Positions 1-8,694 are shown, counted from the first letter of the stretch. The stretch: 64,000 bases of DNA from JAVJST01 sp965229715 (GCA_965229715.1 CBDDJL010000002.1:434001-498000), one strand, 5' to 3'. Notes: generated by a model from the sequence alone, not told the origin. Made by a program: numbers and translations.

Positions 1-71
1 TAATGCACTTTGTCGAAGCGGCCGTCGTAGACGACGATGTTGAGGGCGTGCTTGGCCGTATCACCCGGCAT
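1..71 (-). CDS. DsrE-family-like protein, N-terminal fragment (runs off window)
   Basis: Only the first 23 codons are inside the window. The ATG at 69-71 overlaps the end of the upstream moeB-like gene (stop at 61-63), as expected for a coupled operon. The peptide begins MPGDTAKHALNIVVYDGRFD, a beta strand followed by a YDGxFDKVH stretch. This resembles the N-terminus of small DsrE-type sulfur-relay proteins that often follow moeB in alphaproteobacteria. The family call rests on this short fragment and on context, so it is tentative. Confidence 0.5.
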   Translation of the reverse strand, partial: MPGDTAKHALNIVVYDGRFDKVH

Positions 72-897
72 CGCAAACCGCCCCTTCATCGCTGATTTCA
101 TGAACCGAGAGATCGGCGATCGAGGGTTGATCGCCGCATAGCGGACACCCCGGGTCGGCCTTGACGGCGATGCGCCGGAACTCGGCGGCGAGGCCCTCGT
201 ACATCATCAATGTACCCGACAGGGTGTCGCCGATGCCGAGCAGTTCCTTGATGACCTCCGTCGCCTGCAGCGAGCCCATGACCCCGCACAGTGCGCCCAG
301 AACGCCGGCTTCGGCGCAGCTCGGGATCTGGCCCGGCGGCGGCGGTTCGCGGAAGATGCAGCGATAGCATGGCCCGTGCCCGCCCTCGCCGTCCCGGTCG
401 AACGCCTTGAAGGTGGCAAGCTGGCCGTCGAAACGCAGGATGGCGGCCGACACCAGCGGTACTTTCGCGAAGTAGGCCGCGTCGTTGATTAGAAACCGGG
501 TTTCGAAATTATCGGTGCCGTCGGCAACCACGTCGTATCGGCCGATCAGGTCGATGGCGTTCGACGCATCGATACGGCCCTTGTGGAGTTCGAGACGGAC
601 GTCCGGGTTGATCGCTTTCAATGCCTGTTCGGCGCTCTCGACCTTGTCGACGCCGACCCGGTCGGTGGTGTGCAGCACCTGACGTTGCAGATTGGAGAGA
701 TCGACGGTGTCCGGATCGATGACGCCGAGGGTGCCGACGCCCGCGGCGGCGAGATAAAGCAGAACCGGCGACCCGAGCCCGCCGGCGCCGACCACCAGAA
801 CCCGGCTTTCGAGCAGCTTGGCCTGACCGGTGCCGCCGATATCCGGCAGCAGAATGTGCCGGGCGTAGCGTTCGATCTGTTCCTCGTTGAACTCCAT
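61..897 (-). CDS. moeB: HesA/MoeB/ThiF-family adenylyltransferase
   Basis: E1-like enzyme that adenylates the C-terminal Gly-Gly of a sulfur-carrier protein (MoaD or ThiS) for molybdopterin or thiamine synthesis in the cytosol. The nucleotide-binding loop GAGGLGSP is at about residues 37-44 and the DNFETR adenylation motif at about 130. The SCAEAGV segment (Cys194) matches the conserved MoeB cysteine region. Zinc-type pairs CYRC (177-180) and CPLC (251-254) are present. At 278 aa it is a stand-alone MoeB/ThiF without a rhodanese domain. It follows cysK by 14 nt and overlaps the next gene by 11 nt. MoeB and ThiF roles cannot be separated from sequence alone. Confidence 0.9.
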   Translation of the reverse strand: MEFNEEQIERYARHILLPDIGGTGQAKLLESRVLVVGAGGLGSPVLLYLAAAGVGTLGVIDPDTVDLSNLQRQVLHTTDRVGVDKVESAEQALKAINPDVRLELHKGRIDASNAIDLIGRYDVVADGTDNFETRFLINDAAYFAKVPLVSAAILRFDGQLATFKAFDRDGEGGHGPCYRCIFREPPPPGQIPSCAEAGVLGALCGVMGSLQATEVIKELLGIGDTLSGTLMMYEGLAAEFRRIAVKADPGCPLCGDQPSIADLSVHEISDEGAVCDAG

Positions 898-911
898 CGG
901 TTTACCGCCGC

Positions 912-1877
<966 letters not shown>

Positions 1878-1914
1878 GTCTTTAACTCCGGTCTTCAGGG
1901 GTTGTTCGGTGTCG

Positions 1915-2370
1915 TCAAATGGCGAAATCGAGGCTGCGGCGTCCTTCGCTCCGGATGTCGGCCTTGTAGGCATCGGAGCACAGATCCTCGATGGTCACGG
2001 CGTTAAGTTTTTCCATCATGCTGGCCTGCATCTCGTCGACCAGCGGTCGGATGATCTTGCCGCCGAGTTCCGAGCGGCAGATCTCGTCGTCCTTGACGTC
2101 GCCGCTCTCGACCTCGCGGACGACCTTGACGATGTCGCCGATGGTGATCCGCCGGCGCTCTCGCGCCAATCGGTAACCACCGCGCGGGCCGCGCACGCCG
2201 ATCAGGATGCCGTGGCGCACGAGCTGCTGCAGCGCCTGTTCGAGATAGCGCCGCGGGATGCCCTGGCGGCGCGTGATCTCGCGGCTCTGGACCGGCTCGC
2301 TGCCGGCGTGATAGGCGATATCGAGTACCGCTTCGATCGCGTAGAGCATCTTCTTCGACAGTCTCAGCAT
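1915..2370 (-). CDS. Rrf2-family transcriptional regulator
   Basis: A 151-aa DNA-binding regulator with an N-terminal winged helix. The helix-turn-helix covers roughly residues 28-52 and is followed by the wing GVRGPRGGYRLAR typical of Rrf2 proteins. Only two cysteines (98 and 131) are present, so the three closely spaced Cys that bind [2Fe-2S] in IscR are missing. With cysK directly downstream, a CymR/CysB-like role in sensing cysteine supply is a reasonable inference, though CymR itself acts by binding CysK rather than through iron-sulfur. It starts 27 nt after the end of dut. Confidence 0.88.
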   Translation of the reverse strand: MLRLSKKMLYAIEAVLDIAYHAGSEPVQSREITRRQGIPRRYLEQALQQLVRHGILIGVRGPRGGYRLARERRRITIGDIVKVVREVESGDVKDDEICRSELGGKIIRPLVDEMQASMMEKLNAVTIEDLCSDAYKADIRSEGRRSLDFAI

Positions 2371-2397
2371 AAAATCCCCGGCCCTGCTGTTGTCTTC

Positions 2398-2868
2398 CTA
2401 CTCGGCGGCATTGACGCCCGTCGATCCGTAGCCGCCCGCGCCGCGCGACGTTTCCGGCAGCGTATCGGTCTCGGTCCATGCGACCTGATGGACCGCATGC
2501 ACGACCATCTGCGCGATCCGCATGCCGCGTTCGACGGTAAACGGTTCCTGCCCGTGATTGATCAGTACGACGCCGACCTCGCCCCGGTAGTCGGCATCAA
2601 TGGTGCCGGGCGCGTTGAGAACCGTGACGCCATGCTTGAGCGCGAGGCCCGAGCGTGGCCGGACCTGGGCTTCGAAACCGGCCGGCAGCGCGATGGCGAG
2701 GCCGGTCGGGATCAACCGGCGTTCGCCGGGCGTGAGCGTCACCGGGGCATCGACCGCGGCCAGCAGATCGCATCCGGCGCTGTCGGCGGTGGCGTAGGCC
2801 GGCAGCGGCAGGTCCGCGCCGTGATCGAGCCGCGTGACCGCGATAAGCACGGATTCGGCGGCGCTCAC
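2398..2868 (-). CDS. dut: Deoxyuridine 5'-triphosphate nucleotidohydrolase (dUTPase)
   Basis: Hydrolyses dUTP to dUMP and pyrophosphate, keeping uracil out of DNA and feeding dTMP synthesis. All five motifs of trimeric dUTPases are visible: AGCDLLA, RPRSGLA, the NAPGTIDADYRGE block with the catalytic Asp, ERGMRIAQM, and the C-terminal arm RGAGGYGSTG that closes over the substrate. Length (156 aa) is normal. Its ATG overlaps the stop of coaBC by 4 nt, so the two are translationally coupled. This coaBC-dut pairing is common in proteobacteria. Confidence 0.97.
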   Translation of the reverse strand: MSAAESVLIAVTRLDHGADLPLPAYATADSAGCDLLAAVDAPVTLTPGERRLIPTGLAIALPAGFEAQVRPRSGLALKHGVTVLNAPGTIDADYRGEVGVVLINHGQEPFTVERGMRIAQMVVHAVHQVAWTETDTLPETSRGAGGYGSTGVNAAE

Positions 2869-4088
2869 GACGCCGCCTCGAACGTGTCGGCAATCCGCCC
2901 GGCAAGCCGGTTGGCGATGTCCCGTTTGGTCGCGCGCGGCCAGTTCTCGGCGCCGTCGGCGGTGATCAGGTGCACCGTGTTCTCCTCGCCGCCGAACGTG
3001 CCGGTGCCGTCCGAAACATCGTTGGCGACGATCCAGTCGCAGCCCTTGGCGGTGCGCTTGGCGGTCGCCAGTTCGACGACATTGCCGGTTTCGGCGGCGA
3101 ACCCGACGAGCAGGCCGGGCCGACGATTGCCGAGACCGGCAAGCGTTTTCAGGATATCCGGATTCTCGGTCAGCGTCAGCAGTTGCGGTGCCGCGCCCGG
3201 CGATTTCTTGATCTTGCCCGTGGCGGTATCGGCAGTCCGCCAGTCGGCGACGGCGGCGGCGCAGACGGCGATATCCGCCGGCAGGGCGTTTTCGCAGGCC
3301 GCCAGCATGTCGCGCGCGGATTCGACCCGAATAACCTCGACACCGGCGGGGTCGTCGAGCGCCGTCGGACCCGAGACCAGCGTCGTTCGCGCGCCGAGAC
3401 CGGCAAGCGCCCGCGCGATGGCGTGCCCCTGCTTGCCGGACGAGCGGTTGGCGATGTAGCGCACCGGATCGATGGGTTCGTGGGTCGGGCCGCTGGTGAC
3501 CAGAGCATGCCGTCCGCTCAAGGGGGCGGTCTTGCCACTATGCCCCTGGCCGAAAAAATCGGTCACGGCCTCCAGGATCGCGGCCGGTTCGGCCATGCGG
3601 CCCATGCCGTACTCGCCGCAGGCCATGTCGCCTTCGTCGGGGCCGACCGTCAGCACGCCGCGCGAAACGAGGGTCTTCATATTGGCCCGCGTCGCGGCGT
3701 GCTCCCACATGCGGACGTTCATGGCGGGCGCGATCATGACCGGTTTGTCGGTCGCCAGTAGCGCCGTGGTCGCGAGGTCGCCGGCGAGGCCAGAGGCCAT
3801 CTTGGCGATGATGTCCGCCGTTGCCGGCGCGACGACGACCAGATCGGCATCGCGCGACAGCTGGATATGACCCATGTCGCTCTCGTCGGTCAGCGAAAAG
3901 AGATCGCGGTAGACCGTATCGCCGGTCAGCGCGTCGAGCGACATCGGCGTGACGAACTGGGCTCCGCCCTCGGTCAGGATGGCGCGCACGCTGCCGCCCG
4001 CGTCGCGAATGCGGCGGACGAGTTCGAGCGTCTTGTAGGCGGCGATGCCGCCGGCGACGATCAGCAGAATGCGTTTTCCGGCCAGCAT
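2865..4088 (-). CDS. coaBC: Bifunctional phosphopantothenoylcysteine decarboxylase / phosphopantothenate-cysteine ligase
   Basis: Catalyses two consecutive steps of coenzyme A synthesis. The N-terminal half (about 1-185) is the FMN-dependent CoaC decarboxylase, with the VAGGIAAYK start, the APAMNVRMW segment and the ACGEYGMGRMAE substrate-clamp loop. The C-terminal half is the CTP-dependent CoaB ligase, with TSGPTHEPIDPVR, the NRSSGKQG loop and the AAVADWR segment. At 407 aa it has the usual full length. The ATG has a good AGGAAGGA ribosome site. A perfect DnaA box lies 63 nt upstream of the start. Confidence 0.97.
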   Translation of the reverse strand: MLAGKRILLIVAGGIAAYKTLELVRRIRDAGGSVRAILTEGGAQFVTPMSLDALTGDTVYRDLFSLTDESDMGHIQLSRDADLVVVAPATADIIAKMASGLAGDLATTALLATDKPVMIAPAMNVRMWEHAATRANMKTLVSRGVLTVGPDEGDMACGEYGMGRMAEPAAILEAVTDFFGQGHSGKTAPLSGRHALVTSGPTHEPIDPVRYIANRSSGKQGHAIARALAGLGARTTLVSGPTALDDPAGVEVIRVESARDMLAACENALPADIAVCAAAVADWRTADTATGKIKKSPGAAPQLLTLTENPDILKTLAGLGNRRPGLLVGFAAETGNVVELATAKRTAKGCDWIVANDVSDGTGTFGGEENTVHLITADGAENWPRATKRDIANRLAGRIADTFEAAS

Positions 4089-4151
4089 GTCGGATCCTTC
4101 CTCTAAACCCGCACGGCAAAAAGGAGAAATGCGGATTTAACGGTAAAAATG

Positions 4152-4160
4152 TGTGGATAA
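4152..4160 (-). promoter_or_regulatory. Perfect DnaA box upstream of coaBC-dut
   Basis: The bases read TGTGGATAA on the plus strand, that is TTATCCACA on the coaBC-coding strand. This matches the strong DnaA consensus at all nine positions. It lies 63 nt upstream of the coaBC ATG in otherwise AT-richer DNA, about 5 kb from dnaA. It may regulate coaBC-dut or titrate DnaA. I see no cluster of further boxes, so it is not called an origin. Confidence 0.5.
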
Positions 4161-4232
4161 CCTACGCGTGCCGAGTCCGCTCCGCAAGTCTTCTTCGGTT
4201 TCAAGGGTGTAACGATCTGCGCTGACCCTCCT

Positions 4233-4524
4233 GTATCGAAGTATGGATCCCTTGGCCGTCACCCCCGCGAAAGCGGGGGGCCAGAACAACAGGACGGCCG
4301 GATTCCCGATTGCGCGGGAATGACCCGGTTCTTAATGGATGAACCATAGAGAACAGGAGTCGTTTTAATCTTGGCGGTCTCTGTATTCTCTGTGATGCAT
4401 CCGATACCCCCTCTCCCTGTCCCTCTCCCCCAAGGGGAGAGGGAACGGTGCCGCGTCCTCCTTCATTCCCTCCCCCTTGAAAGGGGGAGGGTTGGGTGGG
4501 GGTGAATCCTCGTATCGAAGTATG
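4233..4524. repeat. Hairpin-rich intergenic repeat tract
   Basis: Four near-perfect inverted repeats stand in series. They are CCCCCGC/GCGGGGG with a GAAA loop (4262-4279), ATTCCCG/CGGGAAT (4302-4321), a 10-bp stem CCCTCTCCCC/GGGGAGAGGG (4421-4443), and an 11-bp stem CCCTCCCCCTT/AAGGGGGAGGG with a 2-nt loop (4468-4491). The direct repeat GTATCGAAGTATG flanks the tract at 4233-4245 and 4512-4524. Such C/G-rich palindromes resemble dispersed extragenic elements of proteobacteria. The bounding direct repeats suggest insertion or recombination, which is inference. Confidence 0.7.
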
Positions 4525-4532
4525 AGGGGTTC

Positions 4533-6068
4533 CTATAAAGCGAGGCCGAGCAGAAGGCCGGCAAGGGCCGCAAGCGCAAGCCACGGCCAGGCCCCGAACC
4601 GCCGCCGGCCGCCCTTGCGTAGCGCCCGGACGGTGGCGGGATCGAGCGTCACGCGGCCTTCCGCGAGCGCTTCGGCGCCGCGTTCGATGGCGGCCAGGGT
4701 GCGCGGCAGCCGGCGGACCGTATCGGCGAGATCGGTGGTGGCGTTGCGCATCCGGGCCTCCGGTCCGAGTTCGCGGCGCATCCAGTCCTCGATGAGCGGG
4801 CGCGCCATGACCCACATGTTGGCCTCGGGGTCGAGCATCCGCGCGGTGCCTTCGGCGACCAGCATGGTTTTCTGCAGCAGCAGGAGTTGCGGCTGCGCTT
4901 CCATTTCGAAAGTCTGGGCGACGTGAAACAGCAAGCCGAGCAGGCGGGCGATGGAGATTTCGTTCTGCGGTTTGTCGAGGATCGGCTCGGCGATGGCCCG
5001 GCAGGCCTGGGTAAACCCGTCCACGGACTTGTGGGCCGGCACCCAGCCGGCTTCGAAGTGGACCTCGGCGACGCGCCGATAGTCGCGCGTCAGAAAGCCC
5101 AGCAGCATCTCGCCGAGGTAGCGCCGGGTGCACACGTCGAGCCGTCCCATGATGCCGAAATCGACGGCGCCGATGCGGCCGTCCGGCATGACGAACAGGT
5201 TGCCCGGGTGCAGATCGCCGTGGAAAAAGCCGTCGCGGAACGCCTGGTTGAAGAAGGCGCGAGCGGCCTTTTCGAGCGCGTCGGACGGATCTTGCCCGGC
5301 GGCGACCAGCGCATCCCGGTCATCGACCGGCAGTCCCGGAACGCGTTCCGTGGTCAGCACGCGCCGTCCGGTCAGTCTCCAATCGACGGCGGGGATGTAA
5401 AAGTCCGCATCGCCCTTGAAGTTGTCGCGCATTTCCTGCGCGGCGGCGGCCTCGAAACGAAGGTCCATCTCCATGACGACCGTTTCGGCGAGGGTCGAAA
5501 CCGCGGCGACAGGTTTGAATCGCAACGCATCCTCGATATTGGCCTCGATCAATTCGGCGACCCAGCGAAACATATCCAGATCGGCGGTAAAGCGGTCCTC
5601 GATGCCGGGGCGCAGAACCTTGACCGCGACTTCGCGGCCGTCCCGCGTAATTGCGAAGTGGACCTGCGCGATGGAGGCGGCGGCGACGGGGATGTCGTCG
5701 AACGCCTCGAACAACTCGTCGATCGAAGTCTCGAACTCGGCCTCGATTGCGGCGCGGGCCTCGCGGCCCGGAAACGGCGGCAGAGAATCTTGAAGCGTCG
5801 AGAGGTCCTCGCACAATTCTTCGCCGAGCAGGTCGGACCGGGTCGACAGCGCCTGACCGAGCTTGATGAAACTGGGGCCGGCTTCCTCCAGGGCGCGGGC
5901 GAGCCGCTCGCCGGGACGGCCCGGCGCCCGGCGCCATGAAACGAGCCGCGCCAGTCGCGAAACGGCCGGCGCAATGCCCGGCGTTTCCAACAGGAACAAG
6001 GCATCGTGGCGCGCCAGAATGCGCGCAACACGCAACAGTCTCAGCGCATTTCCCAAGCCATTGAACAT
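4533..6068 (-). CDS. ubiB: UbiB/ABC1-family protein kinase-like ATPase for ubiquinone biosynthesis
   Basis: Accessory ATPase needed for aerobic ubiquinone synthesis, attached to the inner membrane. The family KxGQ motif appears as KLGQALSTRSD near residue 70, followed by an Ala-rich nucleotide loop, a VAVKVLRPG kinase-type lysine strand, the catalytic-loop analogue GDLHPGNLF and the metal motif VDFGIMGRL. The C-terminus ends in a hydrophobic membrane segment (WPWLALAALAGLLLGLAL). At 511 aa the length is typical. It begins 3 nt after the stop of ubiE, so the two are one operon. Confidence 0.96.
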   Translation of the reverse strand: MFNGLGNALRLLRVARILARHDALFLLETPGIAPAVSRLARLVSWRRAPGRPGERLARALEEAGPSFIKLGQALSTRSDLLGEELCEDLSTLQDSLPPFPGREARAAIEAEFETSIDELFEAFDDIPVAAASIAQVHFAITRDGREVAVKVLRPGIEDRFTADLDMFRWVAELIEANIEDALRFKPVAAVSTLAETVVMEMDLRFEAAAAQEMRDNFKGDADFYIPAVDWRLTGRRVLTTERVPGLPVDDRDALVAAGQDPSDALEKAARAFFNQAFRDGFFHGDLHPGNLFVMPDGRIGAVDFGIMGRLDVCTRRYLGEMLLGFLTRDYRRVAEVHFEAGWVPAHKSVDGFTQACRAIAEPILDKPQNEISIARLLGLLFHVAQTFEMEAQPQLLLLQKTMLVAEGTARMLDPEANMWVMARPLIEDWMRRELGPEARMRNATTDLADTVRRLPRTLAAIERGAEALAEGRVTLDPATVRALRKGGRRRFGAWPWLALAALAGLLLGLAL

Positions 6069-6071
6069 GAT

Positions 6072-6836
6072 TCAGATGCGCCAGGCCGAATGCAGCGCGG
6101 CGATGCCGCCCGAGAGATTGCGGTAGACGACGTTGCCCAGACCCGCATCGGCGATCATGCCGGCGAAGGTTTCCTGATCCGGGAACTGCCGGATGCTCTC
6201 CGCAAGATACCGATAGGCCTCGCTGTCGCCGGCGACGCCCTGGCCGAGCGCCGGCAGCACCGTGAACGAGTACTTGTCGTAAACCGCGGCGAGCGCCGGC
6301 AAGGCGACCTTGGAAAACTCGAGGCACAGGAAACGGCCGCCGGGCTTGAGCACGCGCCGCGCCTCCGACAAAACCCTGTCGATGTGCGTCACGTTGCGGA
6401 TGCAGAAGGCGATGGTATAGGCGTCGAACGAGGCGTCGTCGAACGGCAGGTCTTCGGCGTCCGCCGGCTGAAAGTCGATGCCCTCAAGAATGCCCCTGTC
6501 GATGGCCCGGTCACGACCGACCCCGAGCATGTCCTCGTTGATGTCGGAGACCGTCACATGACCGCCGCCGGCGGCAAGAAACCGGAAGGCGATATCCCCG
6601 GTGCCGCCGCCGACGTCGAGCAGGCGCATCGGTCCCCGCGGGCGCAGCCAGTCGATCATCGCTGATTTCCACAGGCGGTGAACCCCGAGACTCATGAGGT
6701 CGTTCATCAGGTCGTAGCGAGAGGCGACGGACGAAAAGACATCGCCGACGAGGCCGGCTTTCTCGGTCTCGTCGACGGTGCGAAAACCGAAATGGGTCGT
6801 CGCGCCAGCGCTCGAATGTTCGGGTGTTTCTGCCAT
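6072..6836 (-). CDS. ubiE: Demethylmenaquinone/2-polyprenyl-benzoquinol methyltransferase UbiE
   Basis: SAM-dependent C-methyltransferase of ubiquinone (and menaquinone) synthesis. The family start FGFRTVDETEK is followed by VFSSVASRYDLMNDLMSLG, the SAM motif LLDVGGGTGD, an acidic NxDML-type loop, the DAYTIAFCIRNV block and LKPGGRFLCLEFSK. An upstream Met at 6863 is possible, but the ATG at 6834-6836 (MAETPEH) leaves a more usual 47-nt spacer to the divergent mutM and gives 254 aa, a normal length. Confidence 0.96.
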   Translation of the reverse strand: MAETPEHSSAGATTHFGFRTVDETEKAGLVGDVFSSVASRYDLMNDLMSLGVHRLWKSAMIDWLRPRGPMRLLDVGGGTGDIAFRFLAAGGGHVTVSDINEDMLGVGRDRAIDRGILEGIDFQPADAEDLPFDDASFDAYTIAFCIRNVTHIDRVLSEARRVLKPGGRFLCLEFSKVALPALAAVYDKYSFTVLPALGQGVAGDSEAYRYLAESIRQFPDQETFAGMIADAGLGNVVYRNLSGGIAALHSAWRI

Positions 6837-6883
6837 GGCGCGACACCATAGCCTACGGCCCAACTCTACGCTAGGTTCCGCCT

Positions 6884-7717
6884 ATGCCCGAATTGCCCGA
6901 AGTCGAAACCGTCCGCCGTGGCCTGGTTCCCGTTCTCGAAGGACAGGTTCTGGTGCGCGTCATTCAGCGCCGGCCGGACCTGCGGTTCCCGTTGCCGGAC
7001 GGATTCGGCCAACGGCTGACCGGGCGCACGATTGAGAGCGTCGGGCGGCGCGCCAAGTTCCTGCAGGTTCGCGTTTCCGGTGGCGAGACGCTGATCTGGC
7101 ACCTCGGCATGTCGGGGCGGGTCATGATCTATACGGAGGCCGAACCGCCCCCACCGGCGGCCCACGACCACATCGAATTCGTGACCGGTGGCGGCGTCAC
7201 GATCCGGTTCAACGACGCCCGCCGGTTCGGTTTCATGGACCTTGTGGAGCCCGGTGGGCTGGATGCCTATCCGATGTTGGCGAGTCTCGGTCCGGAACCG
7301 CTTGGCGATGCTTTCGACGGCGTGATGCTAGCCGCGCGCCTCAAGGGCAAGAACACGCCGATCAAGGCGGCGCTGCTCGATCAGCGGGTCGTTGCCGGAA
7401 TCGGCAATATCTATGCGAGCGAGGCGCTTTACCGTGCCGGGATCTCGCCCCGGCGCACGGCGCGCACCGTGCAGGGCGGCCGCGCAACGAAGCTCGCCGC
7501 CGCGATCCGCGATGTTCTAGGGGAGGCGATCGCTGCGGGCGGTTCGACATTACGCGATCATCGCCAGCCGAACGGCGAACTCGGTTACTTTCAGCACACG
7601 TTCAGGGTTTATGACCGCGCCGGCGAACCGTGTCCGGGGTGCGATTGCGGCGGCGTCATCCGCCAGATCGTTCAATCGGGCCGCTCGACATTCTATTGCA
7701 CGCACCGCCAACGCTAG
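6884..7717 (+). CDS. mutM: Formamidopyrimidine-DNA glycosylase (Fpg/MutM)
   Basis: Bifunctional base-excision repair enzyme removing 8-oxoguanine and formamidopyrimidines. The N-terminus PELPEVETVRRGL supplies the catalytic Pro and Glu, the Lys of GRRAKFLQ is conserved, and the helix-two-turn-helix region contains NIYASEALYRAGI. The C-terminal zinc finger is unusual: the first pair is CPGC, but the last is CTHRQ, so Arg replaces the fourth Cys ligand and a His sits one residue earlier. The recognition Arg in SGRSTFYC is kept. The TAG stop is part of a dispersed palindromic repeat. Divergent from ubiE. Confidence 0.96.
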   Translation: MPELPEVETVRRGLVPVLEGQVLVRVIQRRPDLRFPLPDGFGQRLTGRTIESVGRRAKFLQVRVSGGETLIWHLGMSGRVMIYTEAEPPPPAAHDHIEFVTGGGVTIRFNDARRFGFMDLVEPGGLDAYPMLASLGPEPLGDAFDGVMLAARLKGKNTPIKAALLDQRVVAGIGNIYASEALYRAGISPRRTARTVQGGRATKLAAAIRDVLGEAIAAGGSTLRDHRQPNGELGYFQHTFRVYDRAGEPCPGCDCGGVIRQIVQSGRSTFYCTHRQR

Positions 7718-7775
7718 ATCGGATCACGTTTTGACGGAAACACGGGGTGTTTCGTCAAATCGTGTGAATCCGATC
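7714..7775. repeat. Dispersed palindromic repeat, copy 1 (after mutM)
   Basis: The segment begins with CTAG, in which TAG is the mutM stop codon, and continues ATCGGATCACGTTTTGACGG up to AAACAC. It then folds back through GTGTTTCGTC to GAATCCGATC, giving a hairpin with a few mismatches. The first 30 nt recur at 41307-41336 after cobQ with one mismatch. It probably acts as an mRNA 3' end or stabiliser for mutM. Confidence 0.75.
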
Positions 7776-7790
7776 GATTCTTTAAGACTT

Positions 7791-7851
7791 AGAGCAGATT
7801 CACATGTTTTGCGGATCGCAAAAGCGATTCCGACAAAACATGACCTGCTCT
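7791..7851. repeat. Second inverted repeat downstream of mutM
   Basis: AGAGCAGATTCACATGTTTTG at the left end pairs with CAAAACATGACCTGCTCT at the right end, separated by about 20 nt that include a smaller GCGATCGC-like dyad. The arms share the ACATGTTTTG/CAAAACATGA core with the repeat family seen after mutM and cobQ, so it is probably a diverged member of the same family. It lies just upstream of the small exported protein gene. Confidence 0.6.
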
Positions 7852-7917
7852 AGGTTGCCGGAGATGGCGGCGGCATTTCTCGTGCAAAGCGGGCAAGCCA
7901 GGATATATAAAGAGATC

Positions 7918-8307
7918 ATGACCTTGCCGATCCGTTTTCTTTCCGCATTTTTGCTGATCGCGGTTCTCGCCATGCCGCGTTTTGCGGCGGCGGGCGGCAA
8001 TGCCGACGGCTTCGTCGACGGTATCGAGGATCTCCCCCTGATGAGCGGACTCGCCGAGACCGAAGGCGGTTCGCTGATTTTCGACTCGGCTGCCGGGCGG
8101 GTGGTCGAGGCCTATGCGGTGGGTGCGGTCGACGCAGCCGAAGTCACGGCTTTTTACGGCCGCAGTCTGCCGCAACTCGGCTGGACCCAGGTCGGCCCGA
8201 CGATGTTTCGGCGCGAGGGCGAAATCCTCGTGATCGAGTACATCGATGAAGCGGCTGGCAGCGGTCCGCTGACCGTTCGTTTCGCGGTCTCGCCCGCAGA
8301 CGGCTAG
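7918..8307 (+). CDS. Small exported protein of unknown function
   Basis: A 129-aa protein whose N-terminus is a clear Sec signal peptide (basic start, then FLSAFLLIAVLAMPRFAAAGG, cleavage near AAA/GG). The mature part contains the pattern EAYAVGAVDAAEVTAFYGRS followed by LPQLGW and EGEILVIEY. This reads as a small alpha/beta domain in which a residue such as YxxSLPQLGW recurs in uncharacterised periplasmic proteins. I do not recognise a named family. The ATG at 7918 is chosen because the longer open frame upstream runs through the inverted repeat. It sits between mutM and rpsT, where other alphaproteobacteria often have an enoyl-CoA hydratase. Confidence 0.75.
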   Translation: MTLPIRFLSAFLLIAVLAMPRFAAAGGNADGFVDGIEDLPLMSGLAETEGGSLIFDSAAGRVVEAYAVGAVDAAEVTAFYGRSLPQLGWTQVGPTMFRREGEILVIEYIDEAAGSGPLTVRFAVSPADG

Positions 8308-8357
8308 TCGATATACATGGCAGGCGTTTGGCGGGGATTTCCCCGGGGTTTCCGGGC

Positions 8358-8386
8358 TTGACGCGCCCCACCGGCATCGATATACA
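8358..8386 (+). promoter_or_regulatory. Sigma-70 type promoter of rpsT
   Basis: TTGACG at 8358-8363 and TATACA at 8381-8386 are separated by exactly 17 nt. This is the best housekeeping promoter in the window. The expected transcription start near 8393 leaves a leader of about 35 nt before the rpsT ATG at 8428. Confidence 0.75.
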
Positions 8387-8427
8387 CCACGCCTTCGAAT
8401 ACGAGATTAACGTTCAGGACTTGAAAT

Positions 8428-8694
8428 ATGGCCAATTCTCCGCAGGCGAAGAAGCGCATCCGTCAAACTGCGCGCCGCACCGAAGCCAACCGCATGCGCC
8501 GGAGCCGGATCCGCACGTTCGTCCGCTCCGTCGAGGAAGCGATCGCGAGCGGCGACGCCGATGCCGCCCAAGCGGCCCTGCGGGCTGCCGAACCGGAACT
8601 CGCACGCGGTGCGCGTCATGGCATCCTGAGCCGCAATACGGCCGCGCGGAAAGTTTCGCGGCTGTCGGCGCGGATCAAGGCGCTCAGCGCTTAA
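8428..8694 (+). CDS. rpsT: 30S ribosomal protein S20
   Basis: Primary 16S rRNA-binding protein of the small subunit. The 88-aa protein starts MANSPQAKKRIRQTARR and is very rich in Arg/Lys, with the S20 helical pattern including RSRIRTFVRSVEEAI and the C-terminal GILSRNTAARKVSRLSARI. It has its own promoter 42 nt upstream and a terminator 26 nt downstream, so it is a single-gene unit. Confidence 0.98.
   Translation: MANSPQAKKRIRQTARRTEANRMRRSRIRTFVRSVEEAIASGDADAAQAALRAAEPELARGARHGILSRNTAARKVSRLSARIKALSA

Larger units (their letters stand above)
4089..4532. other. Non-coding interval between coaBC and ubiB
   Basis: 444 nt without a credible gene. The part next to coaBC (4089-4200) should hold its promoter and contains a perfect DnaA box. 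The rest (about 4230-4525) is a tract of strong perfect inverted repeats bounded by two copies of a 13-nt direct repeat. Because ubiB reads towards coaBC on the same strand, the hairpins would be transcribed behind ubiB and could end or stabilise its message. An open frame covers the tract but has no family features. Confidence 0.7.

Noticed and set aside
4201..5133. 310-codon open frame on the minus strand over the hairpin tract and the ubiB end
   Set aside because: It overlaps ubiB in another frame, runs through non-coding hairpins and gives an Arg/Pro-rich product without family features.
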